This document shows, piece after piece, positions 21,916-34,500 of a DNA stretch of 64,000 nt; the first letter of the stretch is position 1; every line of letters starts with the position of its first letter. A program made the translations under genes and the position numbers. The stretch lies in assembly GCF_036669915.1 (NCBI RefSeq), contig NC_089320.1, positions 2,355,129 through 2,419,128 on the forward strand, in the 5' to 3' direction. Origin of the DNA: Pocillopora verrucosa. Taxonomy: Eukaryota > Cnidaria > Anthozoa > Scleractinia > Pocilloporidae. The notes beneath the pieces were generated by a model that saw only the letters and a program-made list of their open reading frames with translations, was not told the origin of the DNA and did no database searches.

Positions 21916-24900
21916 ATGGACGACTTATTTGGCGATCTCCCTCCACCTTGTAATACTTAGAAAACTTTTCTGTTTGTCTTGATTTGTATTTATTTGTGTA
22001 ATAGAGTGTGGAATTTTTTATTTTATTTCAGCAAGGGGAAATAACGAGTCGAGCTCAGCTGGAAATTTGCATGATGACCTTCCTTCATCGGAGAAAATTG
22101 AAGACAAGAAAAGGAAACTCGAAGCTACGGAAGAAGATGCTTGTACCCCAGCGAAAAGACCACTAAAACGTGAGGTTTTTGAGATAAGAACTGAGACGGT
22201 GTTACTTTAAGGGTAGAACACATGGCTTTTACGGTACACACCCTCTCGTGTCCTCCATTTAAGTCGATGATAATGAAAATGACAAAATTACACAATGTGC
22301 CACTATAAAACTATGCAATTTCCTCTAACTATATTTAACTTTTCGACACGACTGATATAGGTCTTAAAACCATTTAATGTTTAAGAACCTCCTCGCTTTA
22401 ATGTCACAAGTAGTTACATGCAACTGTTGAAAGACACACTTCGAATTCTTTGTGATGCAACTATTGGAGACAATAAACTCAAACAAGTTTCTGCATCTTT
22501 CTTTATTAGAATCTAAATACAAACTAAGGGGCTTTGTTGCTGAGAGGAAAGGAGAAAGAAATGACATGCAAGATGCTCACGTTATTAACAATGATTTCCT
22601 GGATGAGTTTGGTGCAGACAAACCTCTTGGATTGTAAGTCTAAATAAGCAGGGTTTCTTTCAAATAAGTCATGGCAGGAGAAAACTGTAAAATTACAGGA
22701 CAACTCTCTCCTCCCCATCAAAATGTGACCATAGAATTCTGCGTATTAGCCAAAGGAGTAGCCTCATTATAAGGGCTGCAAGAAGTGTGTTTCTCTACCT
22801 GCGGGAAGATTTGAGATGAGTCGTTAAGGAGTGTGAGGGAGGTCTGCTACTAAAAGTTGTTCTCAATGCCAGACCACTGGTAGAATTTTCATCTACTTGC
22901 ATAGCTCAAGGCCTCATAAGGTTATAAGAGATTCTGCCTCTTATCTAATGAATTCTGAAATTGCAATTCTTGTCATAGGATCTGCTATTTAAACATTCTT
23001 TCCAGAAGAACCTTTTACTTCTTTGCCTACCAGAAAGAATCCTCATTCCTACAAAAAAGAATTCCAGATTCTTGAGGCAAGAGTCTCTGAAATTGCGATT
23101 CTGTTCATAAGATTTGTGACTAAATATTCTTTCCAGAAAAACTCTCTGCTTCATTGCCTGCTGAAAAGAATTCTCATTCTTGAGAAAAGAATTCCTGATT
23201 CTTGCAGCAAGAGTTTCTGAAATTGCAATTCTATCCATGAGATTTGCAATTAAACATTCTTTCCAAAAGAACTCTCTTCTTCATTACCTGCTGAAAAGAA
23301 TTCTCGTTCTTGAGAAAAGAATTCCCAGTTCTTGGAGGAAGAGTTTCTAAAATAGAGATTCTTCTCAAGATACTCAGATGTAATGCATTCTTACCACAAG
23401 AATTCTCTTCTATAGTCAATCTTGTTTCAAGAACCTTGATTCTCCATGAAAGAATCACCATTAAAATGATTATTCTGATAAGAATTTTAGTTCTTAAGAG
23501 GAGAATATGCTATTTGGGGAATTTAGAGTGAATGAGGACCCGGTCCTACTAATAAGTAACCAGTATGGAGAATATGCATACTGATGTGAGGTTGTAAAGG
23601 CCTAACCTGCAGAGCAGGCACAATTTTTGGTGAGCAAGTGCCCAGTATTTTCTTGGTGAAATTTCTAGCTGCCATCCTTGAACTTTACAATGGAGGAGGG
23701 CTGGAGAGAGGGAAAAAAATGTAAGAAGGGGGTGAATGACAGTCAAAAGGCAGGAGAGGGGAGGGAATGAAGTAAGTTAACTGGCTCTAATAAGACAGTG
23801 GCACTGCAGGCTAAAAAAGGGTCAAACAAGCTTGAGTTAATGTTTCTTTATTGTTTGTCTTGTGCTTGTAGCTCTCGAATGTGTTACTATGGAGTGTTTG
23901 ATGGACATGCTGGCCCCAAAGCTGCTCAGTTTGCAGCTGAACACCTGCACAAGAACATTGTGCTCAAGTTTCCAAAAGGTTGATGGTAAATTGATGGCAA
24001 ACTTTAGTTTACTTATCGACTTACTGTTAGTAATTTTTGACTTCCTGTGAGTTTTATGTTGACTTCCTCTTTGACACTTTTCTTTCCATGTACAGGAGAA
24101 GCTGCTAACAAAGACAAAGAGATAAAAAGATGTGTAACAGATGCATATAAAAAGACTGATGAGGAGTTTCTGCTAGAAGCATCGAAGGCGTAAGTCTCTA
24201 GTTATCACTGGTAATTGCAGTTGATTTCTCATTGATGGGGAAGTCAACACTCAGTTTTGATAAAAAACAATTAAAGGGTGCAGTCTGTACAAAAGCCTAG
24301 CTGCTCATTCAGCCAGAGCTCATTTCAGTTTCTGTGGCGTGAAACTATTCAGATTATTGCTACTCCTCCTCTCAACTCCTGGATGAGATGCCAGTCCATG
24401 GGAGGTTAAACCCAGCATTTTGTCTGACTTCTAGATCAGTTCACAAGTATCCATTTATACTCCTGGGCCCAGTTGTTTGAAGATGAAATTTTAACTTGGG
24501 TTTCTATATTCCTCTGATCAAAATCTTTTTTGGGGTGATTTTCTGTAATAATCATATTTCAGACAAAAAGAATTCAACTGAATTTTCTTTTAAATCATTC
24601 AGATCTGAAATCAGATTTCACACTAACCCTGGGTTATCTTGACCCAGCTTTGTACAATGCTACACTGGATGAAGTAAGGCACTGTGAGTCAGGGTAAAAT
24701 ATTTTGCCCTAATTTCTCCATACTTAAAAATGATTAACAAGGTTCACTTTTAACATTGCATAGGTCACCAGTTTGGAAAGATGGATCAACTGCTGTCACT
24801 GCCCTTGTTATGGATGATGTTTTGTATGTTGCAAACCTTGGTGATAGCAGGGTACTGTTGAATTATCACATACATTTACCTTTGATTTATTTTTAAATAA

Positions 24901-27839
24901 ATGATCAGCTGAATTATACCTGCATTTTGATTGGCTATTACTTTTTGTATGTTTTATGGGAGGAAAGATGCATATTGAAATAAAAGAAAGAAAGTTATGC
25001 TTTTTTATCATATAATACAATACTTTATTTCAAAATAACAAGTACTTTTTACAACAAGCCCTGTTAATGAGAAAAAGGAAATCCAGAGATTAACCCTATA
25101 TTAAGGGTCTCCAAAAAAAGGAAAAATATATATAAAAAAAAATGAATAAAAAGTTTACATCATAAAAAAGCATGTCAATAAAAATATATGAGAATCACAA
25201 AAATGTCATAGAAAAGTATAGAATGTCCGTTACATGGAAGATCGTTCCAAAACAAATAGGTTCCATGTTGCTGTGTGTCCATTCAGTTATAGATCACAGA
25301 GGACATCAAAATGTGGTAAGAGAATCAGTGACACACTCAGTTGTACCTCCTGTGCCACTTTTTTGTTCTTACCACATTTTGACCTCATCTGTGATCTATT
25401 ACTGGACACAGACACATGGCAACATGGAATCTATTTGTTGAGTTTACCACTTTTTCTGAAGAATTTTTTTTAAGGTGGCTATGATGAAAGTGGTCAATGC
25501 ATTAAACAATTTCTTAAAAGGATTCTTAAAGTAAATGACTAATAACAGAGTATGAATGTTTGCTCGTGACCTACAGGCACTTCTTTGTCGTTGTGGTGAA
25601 AATGGAGAGACATCAGTGGTTTCTCTTTCCAAGGATCATTCTCCATCTCAGGTAAGGGTTATGTACATGTACACGTACTTTTTGACTGAGCTTGGTCGGG
25701 TTGGACGGGGAAATATTTGGCTCGAGGTCCTGACGTACGGACCAAGCGCTACGCGGTTTGATCTTCACGGCTGAGAGAAAAATATTTTCTTATCCGACCA
25801 AACTCAGTCAATAGGCATTTTATCATGTGACCGCTTCGAAAAATTTTGTGTCAACTTAATAAAGACGCGATGGACGGGCGCACGCGGGACAACCACTAAA
25901 AAGATTTTACAAAAAATGACTTTTCCATTGTTTTTTTCGAGTCAGAACAAGAAAATCACAATTCATCAAAAAACTTTTTTTTTTTGCTATTTTCGTTTTT
26001 CCTTGGAGTTTTTACAAAAAAGCCATGTTCGTACAGGGCTGGACAGCTCTTTATGGACCGGCTCTCGTCAACCCGTGCGGCCCTGCGCATGTCAGCTTTC
26101 AGTATGGTTTTCCATGGGACTACGCGCACGGTGCCGCATGGGTCATTTGATAAATGTGCTGGATGATGACATAACCACTTATTTTTATCACCTAAAAAAA
26201 ACTTCAGTTGATCACTTGGATGTTATTTCTTTGCAGTATGAGGAAAGGATGAGGATTCAAAAGGCTGGAGGAACTGTCAGGTAGAAAGCAAAAATTGGCC
26301 TCCTTACTAAAAATGATAAACGACTTAAGGAAAATAAAAAGAATAGGAAAAATGATCCTGAAGGAAGATAACTTCGGCAGAAGTTATCGAAACCTTAGTC
26401 ATTCTCACCGACCGCAGTTTTATTTATTTAGACAATCTGCTAACGAGATCGTCAATATCTTCCTTGTCAAATTGTCAAAAAAGAAGACGGCTCGGCAACG
26501 TGAAGAAACCAGTAAAAACGAACTTTGTTTTTACCAGACTTTGTTCTTATGTTTTTCAGGGAAGGTCGAGTTCTTGGTGTCTTAGAAGTGTCGCGTTCAA
26601 TCGGAGATGGTAGATTTAAGAGATGTGGAGTCAGCTGTATCCCGGACGTCATGAGGTGCACTCTAACAGACAACGACAGGTATGTTTCTGGTCAGAGCAG
26701 GGCCTGGAGACGAATTTATAATTGCCCAGTGATCCTCGCCTGAATCAAAACCTTGGCGAGAGTTGTTACCCCATGTTTATTTCTCTGTGAAGTTTCAAGT
26801 TTACTGAAGCAGATTTTGTGATCATTACATTTTTACCCGTAGATATTTACTTCTAGCTTGCGATGGTCTATGGAAGGGATTTTCAGTAGATTCTGCCTTA
26901 AAGTTCATTAACAACATTTTGGAGGTAAGTTGTACTGTTAAGGTAGTCCTCGAGTTGTTTTAAACCCTGATCATACGATTAGACACCACAGCTTATTTCA
27001 AAATGTTTTTTAAATCACCGACTAAAGTTACTTTTAATCGTTCAGATATACGTGATATAGAAAATTGTGGAAAGTGCGAGGACCTCGCTGTTTTGCATAA
27101 ATGAAATCGTGACGATTACCGCCAAATTGTACCGCATATGCCCTTTTTTCACTTATAATCTTAGCTTAAATGCTGCATGATTTCTCTGGTGTAAAGTTTA
27201 TCCGAGGCCGGCGCTTATTCGAAAGTAATACGGGATTTCATTGGTTCTGTTTTGCAGCGCTCAATTGTTGGTATAGAAAACTGGCGCCATCTTTCCAAGC
27301 AATCGGTTGCAAAACTGAAGCCTCTCTCCTCACCCTCACTCTCGTTTTCCCACGCCTATAGCTGATGACGTGTGGCTTTTTTGTAATTTAGCAGTTTGTT
27401 CTGATCGGACTTTAGGGTGATTTTTGGGTTTTTATGACATAAAATTGAAAAAGTTCTCTCGCTAAAATGATATCTTTGCTCACCTTTTTTATTTCCACAG
27501 ACAGAAAATAGCGAAGAAACTTCCCAAAAGACCGAGAACAACACAGGTGTGTAATTTATCCGTTGCGTACCATTCGTTTGCTTTTTAATTTGGCAACACT
27601 GCCAAGCTCGTTCCCTAATGTCTCTCAAGAGCGAAAACAAGAGAGAGCCTGGCTACAAGTAAGGCATAGTGAAAGTTGTAAAGGCCCACCCTGAAACTTT
27701 TGCAGGTCTGGAAGATATACAACTCGACCCAGTTTCCGCGCGCTTCCAGGACGCGTGTAACAAAATCGCTAGTGAAGCCATCAGGAATGGAAGTTCTGAT
27801 AACGTCACTGTGATGCTGGTATCAATTACAAAGCAGTAG
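21916..27839 (+). CDS. ILKAP: ILKAP-type PP2C serine/threonine phosphatase
   Basis: Mg/Mn-dependent phosphatase orthologous to human integrin-linked kinase-associated phosphatase (392 aa; here 361). Exons: 21916-21949, 22032-22169, 22510-22633, 23872-23978, 24096-24189, 24764-24851, 25577-25651, 26237-26280, 26560-26679, 26843-26924, 27501-27546, 27706-27839; 362 codons including stop. The first exon encodes MDDLFGDLPPP, matching the human MDLFGDLPEP start. A Lys-rich linker follows, then the PP2C fold: ERKGERNDMQDA (Asp79), FDGHAG (Asp109-Gly110), KDGSTA, LYVANLGDSR, QYEERMRIQKAGG, LEVSRSIGDG, ACDG (Asp282) and SDN (Asp349). All metal-binding positions are intact, so it should be catalytically active. 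The donor after exon 4 (AAAAG|GTTGAT) is weak, but the alternative reads into a stop. Introns hold tandem repeats and foldback elements. Confidence 0.95.
22945..23470. repeat. Tandem repeat of about 130 bp in ILKAP intron 3
   Basis: At least three units anchored by TCTGAAATTGCAATTCT near 22953, 23085 and 23215, with a decayed fourth near 23345. Each carries ATTCTTTCCAGAA, AACTCTCTTCTTCATTGCCT and AAGAATTCTCATTCTTGAG. Units are rich in GAATTC and AGAATTCT, giving many short self-complementary segments. Confidence 0.85.
23543..23606 (+). repeat. Fragment of dispersed repeat family A
   Basis: Right end of the family only: CCAGTATGGAGAATATGCAT, then ACTGATGTGAGGTTGTAAAGG. It lies in ILKAP intron 3. 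Confidence 0.6.
24461..24656. repeat. Dispersed repeat family B copy
   Basis: Starts CTGGGCCCAGTTGTTTGAAG and ends CTGGGTTATCTTGACCCAGCT, with CAGATCTGAAATCAGATTTC inside. The same element in the opposite orientation lies at 36095-36332. It is in ILKAP intron 5. Confidence 0.75.
25251..25439. mobile_element. Foldback/MITE-like palindrome with 70-bp arms
   Basis: The left arm 25251-25320 (AACAAATAGGTTCCATGTTG ... ATGTGGTAAG) is the inverted complement of the right arm 25368-25439 with about 10 differences; the spacer is 47 bp. It lies in ILKAP intron 6. The arm resembles a foldback element I recall as abundant in anthozoan genomes. No transposase is present. Confidence 0.85.
25681..25811. mobile_element. 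MITE-like element with about 40-bp inverted ends
   Basis: Ends TTTGACTGAGCTTGGTCGG and CCGACCAAACTCAGTCAA are inverted complements with few changes, and the complementarity continues inward through AAATATTT. The interior is GC-rich (GACGTACGGACCAAGCGCTA). It sits 30 bp after ILKAP exon 7. Confidence 0.8.
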
Positions 27840-28547
27840 AGGGTTTTGCCACCTGCCTCCCCACCCCCTCCGTCGTAGGATCTGTATTTCGCCAATGAGA
27901 GTTACCTTTATCAAGATAAATTGGTAATTAGCAGCATGCCATGATAGTACGAAACTGTCAATATTTGCGTGGTATGTGTTGTGCAAGTAAGAAGTCAGAA
28001 GTCCATTTTACTTTATACGTAACGTATGGAGATTTTCCATGAATATCAAGTAGAACGATTTGTAACTATGATCAAAACAAACTGGCAAACTGATGGAAAG
28101 TCAAGAGGCTCCTTGGTTGTACATTCTGGACTGACGAGTAACTTTATTTCCAACTTGGAAATCAACACTTTACATCTGTAAGATACATGTAATGTGTCTT
28201 TAAATAGATAGTTCAAAGTTGAATCCAAATTCCAATGTACTCTGCCCGTAGATTATTTTGCATTGTTTCGTTCGCCTTCCATTGTCCGTCTGCAAAATTC
28301 CCTTTTATTTTACTAAAGACCTAGCGACTTTATAACAGACCAATTACAAGACGGTTCGAGTTCTCAGAAATCTTCACTTACAACTGGCGTCACGTTGCCT
28401 GGAAACCTTTTTGAACGCTTCAAACCGCAGGTTATTAAGTATATGGTGTGCTGGCGCTACGATAGGAAACTCAACGTGATCATAACAGAAAGGAAAAAAT
28501 AACTTGAATGCTTTCCTGCCCTCGCTCTTCTTCGCCGCTTTCTAATT
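27840..28547. other. Convergent intergenic space
   Basis: This separates the stop codons of ILKAP (plus) and the ABC-class ATPase (minus). It should contain both 3' UTRs. No further gene or structured element was recognised. Confidence 0.6.
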
Positions 28548-31500
28548 TCATTTCATGGTCAGTGCTCTCAACCTATTGATGGCAGCGGCGATCTCGTGAA
28601 GTCTGGGGCGAGAAAAGCAGCCAAGAGGAAGTCTGGGACTGAGTACGTCTAGACCTTTGGTGTTAAAGTCTTGCTCCACCCTTAACAAATAGAAACAAGT
28701 TTTATAGCTATATAAGTTGAGAACAAGAAAGAGAGAGGGACTTATTTCCTAACATAACTTGAATAAATTGCGGTGTTTTACAATTGCTATTTACAATTAG
28801 CTGTAACTGCACACGTGTCACATTACAATCGACATTCCTTTTTTTAACTGTCAGCTGCTGACACGTCACTCGCCTTTCGCCCCAGTTCAAAGCGTTCACC
28901 ATTCTCGTTAATTAATAAAGACGACGTTTTTTTGTCAGTAGAGCCCTTTGGTGTTTGTATAATAAAGGAAATAAAGATCAATATTAGTATCTGGGCAACT
29001 GCCCACCTACCCCTCCCCAACCAGTTGTTGGGTTAGGGGAGGGGTAGGTGGGCAGTTGCCCAGATACTGATACTGATCCGAAAATAATATATGATTGCCT
29101 GTAGATATGGAATTTCTCTTCTAGTGTTCGACTAAATATTTTATGAGTGATGGCGCAGAAAATGAGTGAGACATCGAGTTGAACACGAGAGGAGCAGTTC
29201 TATATATACTCGCGTCCACGTATTACTCTCTACAGAAAGAAGATTTGCACGAAAGACGTTGGTAAATTATCTTAAAAGATGTATCATACCAAGGTGTACT
29301 TACCTCTGCAACACTTTCAGAAGCGATGTCTTTCCGTCCATATAATTATTCCTTGCGTACAGAATAGTATCTCCTATGGCCCTTGATCAGACAGTGGGAA
29401 AAAAAGATGTAAATCTACGCTTAAATGGTTTATTATCCACCTACATTTAATAATCTTACGTGAAAGTAAAGAAAAGCATCACGTCCACAGAAGCCTGGTT
29501 CAACGGAAGCGAGAAGAAGAGGTTATACCTCGTTTGACTGAACTCTCCCAGCTGCTCAATAAACGAGAGATCGATTTCTTCGTTACCAAACTGAACCTGG
29601 AAACCAAACTGTGTCTTTCCCCTCACTTTGACCTGAAAGTCAAACGATTACAACAATTCCCTCAAAAAAAGCTAGGATGGGCAGAGAAAAGAATAACAGC
29701 TTAAGCTACTTTTCTTACCCGTTGATACCAGGAAGCCAATATGAACTATTAATTCAGGGTTGGTACACACAATCAAGAAAAAAACTTCAAGACTGATTTA
29801 AAACCACTAAATCCATTTTTCAGCCTCAAGATTAGGACTCGCACTACAAGCCCAGAGCATGATAGCGGTTGTATTAGGTGTGACCCGACACAGAAAAAAA
29901 ATTCTAAAAAATAGGAAGACTTTCGCTAATAAACTCGCGGGAATTCTGCTTCATTGAAAATACTCCTCTCAGCAATTCAACACTTCTTTTAAAAAATTCA
30001 CAACTATACGAACTAAGATATTGTTAACATCGGATACATTAATTTTAACCAAACCTTCTCTCTGTCTCCGATTGTAGCGTCAAAACTTTCAGCTATGGGA
30101 ATCCGAGGCGCAGGCATAACAAACGGACTGCGAGACTGAGGACTGATCTCCTTATGCTCCATAGCAATGGCCTAAACAACGGCAAGGAACAACAACGGGA
30201 AAGAGTTTTGTTAGTTGAAACATCATGTACCTGGTAAAATACGGGAAAAAGTAGAAAGGGTGGGAAAAAAATCCGCAACAGGCAAAATAGCGCGGGAAAA
30301 TGTGACATTCGCGAAAAGGCGCGGGAAAGTGACTTCAGAGAAAAAGCGCTGAAAACGTGACCTTGGTGAAAAGTGCGGCAAAAGGTGACTGCTACGCTTC
30401 CATAAGTGCACACATATCGGGCATGTCTCTTCCAACGTTTCCTGCAGATTCAATGTTTCCCTCGCGCTTAAACTTGTTGCATTCCTCGCTCTCACGTTCA
30501 CTTCAGATTGTTTTGTTCAGCTCTTTCTTCTATCAACATCGAATCTGCGCACTAACCTTTGCTTGATCTGTGACGTCACGCGAAGAGTAACAGTCCATCA
30601 TGATCACGTGATCAGCAACCTTTGAGACAAAAGGGGTACAAAGAAAGAGAAACAGAGAGCTCATATTTTGCTTTGAGTTAAATCTATGTTAAGCGAGATT
30701 CAAAGAAGTACCCCTGTCATATGAGGTTTGTCAAGCCAAGAAATTTGGTCTTTGTACTGTGATGTTCAAATTATCGAAGTTGTAAACTAAGACAATGGAA
30801 AATCGTAGGACCTTGCTCCTTCACTGCATAAGGTACTTTTTAATTGAGTGTTGAATAACCAAACCAAAAGTAATCAAAGAACAGAAGTTTACATTATGTT
30901 ATCTTTAGCCAACGACATGTTAAGTTCATTTTATTTTTGCATCTGATTGGTTGAGAAGATAGTGTGAACAAAAGTTAGAGAAAATCAAAGTAATTCCCGG
31001 GTTGCTTTCGACCCCTAGTTGAAAATCATTCTATCATAAATACTGTTTACCTGAAAATAATCTCCTGAGCCTCCTATAACGAGGATCGACGAGACCCCAA
31101 AGTCGTCGAACAAGCTACGAACCTGAGAGCACAAACAAGATCATAGAGGTGTTGAACGTTTAAGTTTTAGATGTAATTTTTACACAATTAAGTGCGTTCT
31201 CCTTGAAACAAGCTTGTATCTCCTAGTCCCAATCTCCTTGGCTTGCATACAGACGTCAAGTATGCCATTCTTCTTTGTCTTCGCTGTCATCAAAAATCAA
31301 CGTGAGCCCTGTTGGTTCTTGAACATCACTTCTTGCCCTTTATCCCCGCGCGTACGTTCGCGTTTCCACTTAACAAAAATCAAGAACTCACCTTCGATAT
31401 AAAAGGAGTGATTGGTTCCTTTTCAGCAGCAACCAGCTTCTGCATGCGGGCATCTCGAATCATAAAATTCGTTGCGCTTGTATCCTGAGTAAGGAGAAGC

Positions 31501-34500
31501 GGAAGTTCAGATTGCATTTCATCTGATTGTCGAAAAACCAAAACCCAAGTAATCACAAAGGCGTTGAGTTGAAAATTTTGCAAGTTGTCAGATTCAGAAC
31601 AAAATTTTTTGTTGCACAATACTTCAAGGACATATCAACATTTAAAAATTAACTTTAGCGGGTCAAAAAATTGTCCCAAAACGGCAAAGCCCTCCTGAAA
31701 TCAGAAGTTTTCATTTTCCTGCCATAATTCGAATCGCGTTTGGGAATCGTATTATTGTTCACTTGAAATCCCTATTTTTTTTCCCTTTTAAGGCATAAGT
31801 GTCCACTTCTTTCCAAATCCAGTATCCTTCCGCAAATTTGCTCTTTGTTTTGAGCAACTTAAGGTCTATCTGAATCGATATGAAACGGAAAAACCATCTT
31901 GAAAGTCTCGAAACTCGCAGCCACACCAGACGAGAACTTTACTGTCAATCATTTCTTTGCTGACGTCAAAGGCGTGCACAATAAAACTATGAGGCACGCT
32001 CGCGCAGTTGAATTTTATTACACAAATGTTGCTACCTTTGTTTTATAATCACTTTGCGGTGAACTTAAGATTTTATCGATAACTTTTACCCTACAACCCG
32101 CTAATGCAACCAACTACTCGTTAATATTAACTAGCAAAATAATCACCTCATCAATTAGCAAGCACTTGCTCCCAGTTTCCAAAGCCTCGACAATATTTGC
32201 AGCTTGTGTAGTCGAGCCGCTGCCGTCCTGGGTACAAAACTTGCTCGTGTCTCGACCAAAAGGTAAGTTGTTTATGAATGGCCGTATGTCTACCTTCTCT
32301 ATACTTCTACCTAAACGCAGTAAACATAAAAGTGAAAACGTTCATAGATTCACAGTACAGTGTCCTAAAAAACAAGGCACAGAGCTAACAACCAGAGGTG
32401 CGCACACGTTCTGTGCGCCGAACGAGCAAAGAGATTACGAAAGACGGAGCGAACGAGCGCACAAGCGTACGGGCGAGCCAGGCAACAGTTCATGAATACA
32501 CGAGCAGGCGAGCGCACGAGCAGGCGAGCGCACGAGCAGGCGAGCGCACGAGCAGGCGAGCGCACGAGCAGGCGAGCGCACGAGCAGGCGAGCGCACGAG
32601 CAGGCGAGCGCACGAGCAGGCGAGCGCACGAGCAGGCGAGCGCACGAGCAGGCGAGCGCACGAGCAGGCGAGCGCACGAGCAGGCGAGCGCACGAGCAGG
32701 CAAACAAGGAAGCAGACAAGGAAGAGAACGAGAAAAGGGATGAACAAATGAGGAAACGAGTGTTAGAATGAACAAGCGAGCCTGTGACGTAACGAACACA
32801 CAAACCAACGGGTAAATATAAAGCATGATATGCGAAACATTTTCGCAGCAAGGAGGCACAATGACAAGGATTAAAACACTTTATAAAAAAAATCATTTCT
32901 TACCATCTTCAGCCCGTATTGAAACCGCTGTCGGATCGGTGCAGACAAACTCCCGTCCGTCCCCAGGGATGTGGTTATACACTCCAAACTGGATGGCATT
33001 TAGCAGCGTGGACTTGCCGTGAAAACCACCGCCCACAATAAGAGATACCCCTTTAGGAATACCCATGCCTGTCACCCTAACAAATGAAGAATTACATCTT
33101 ACTTTTTTTTCTCTCACTCCGCTTAGTGATGACAGTGATGGCTTTTAAGGCTAACGGTTAATATTTTCGCCAATTAACGGCTAACAGTTAATATTTCCAC
33201 TGTCGTCACAAAAATTTTTTTACGGTTAACTTTGTTAACGACTGAGTTGAAATTTTTCAATCCTTTTAACACCTAACGGCTAAACTTTTTGGTCATTTTA
33301 CGGGCGGACGGTTAATTGAGACCCTCTGTGATAGATCCAGAGAAAAAAATCGCTTATTTAAGCAATCTTAGTCAATCATGTTGTTGTTGTTGTTTTGTTG
33401 TTGGTTTCATGTGATATTTTCCTTTCCCCTGATGCCTGTTGTGATTACTTTTGTTTTATGACATTCAGTCGAGATGCGCCCAACAGGAATTTCTCTTTTC
33501 AGAGACTCCAATTATCGTGCAGAGCTCCTTCAACATACAGCGCATCACGAAATTTGTTCTTACTTTCCAGCGTGTGGCATATTAAACTCCACTCTCAAAC
33601 TGTCCGGACTTTTGAACAAAGTGACACCAGACCTTTCCATTGGCCTGTCATCTGCTCCACTTGCACGCGGTAGAACAGCTTCATCTCTGACAAATGCCAC
33701 AAGGTTGGCTGCAGAGAGCTGAGAACGAATGTACTCCTGGTCTTCAACACACTCCACGTGTTTCTTAAGCGCTGCTTGATCCTGACTTTTGTATGGAAGA
33801 GCCTGGAAAAAAAAAGTAACACACGAGGAAGATAACATGAAGACGAGCTTGACCAGACATCATTCTTGGAAACATTAGTTTCAGAAGTTGGCGAAATTCT
33901 CAAGTTTCACCTTATTAATAATTTGCGGAAGGTTCTCGGTGAGAATTCTCTTGCAGGCATGTCCTTCGATGGTTCGGCCTCTTGCTGGAAGGGATACTGT
34001 GAACCTCAACTAAAAAAAAATGATATGGTTATTGAGCTTGATGCTTTCTCTTCGGTCGTTTCGCAAACACGTAAGTAGGCTAACAACCATTTTGTCGACG
34101 TGTATAAAGTTATTTTCGTTTTGGGTTGATTCCCTGCAGTCTTGCTTTTTTAGTTCTTCGAGAGCTCATATCAGTCAAACCTTTCAAATAATTGAGATGT
34201 CTAGAAGGTAAAGTTCTGTAAAAAGTTTACAGGTAAATGTTTGTACCTCAACAGTTTCAGGTGTCACAATACAAGAAGTCCTCTCAAGAACATGTTGACA
34301 TGGTCTGCAAAAAACCAAAACTAAATTAAACTTTAAAAAAAATATGAGAAACAATACTGAACAACATTTAGTGAAAAGCAAATAACTTTCTTTTTTTCTC
34401 TAAACTTTTCAGGCTCCTACAAGTGACTAGAATCTAATTTCTCCTTACAATATAACCCATAAATTGCACATTTAGGTCATGAAATTAGAGGAAATGACAC

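Noticed and set aside
23971-23992. Alternative donor after ILKAP exon 4 at AAAGGTTGATG|GTAAAT
   Set aside because: Reading on to it would include an in-frame TGA; the weaker donor after AAAAG keeps the conserved FPKGE sequence.
32365-32896. Long open frames of 80-160 codons on both strands
   Set aside because: They are translations of the 16-bp minisatellite, which lacks stop codons; the region is intronic in the ABC-class ATPase.
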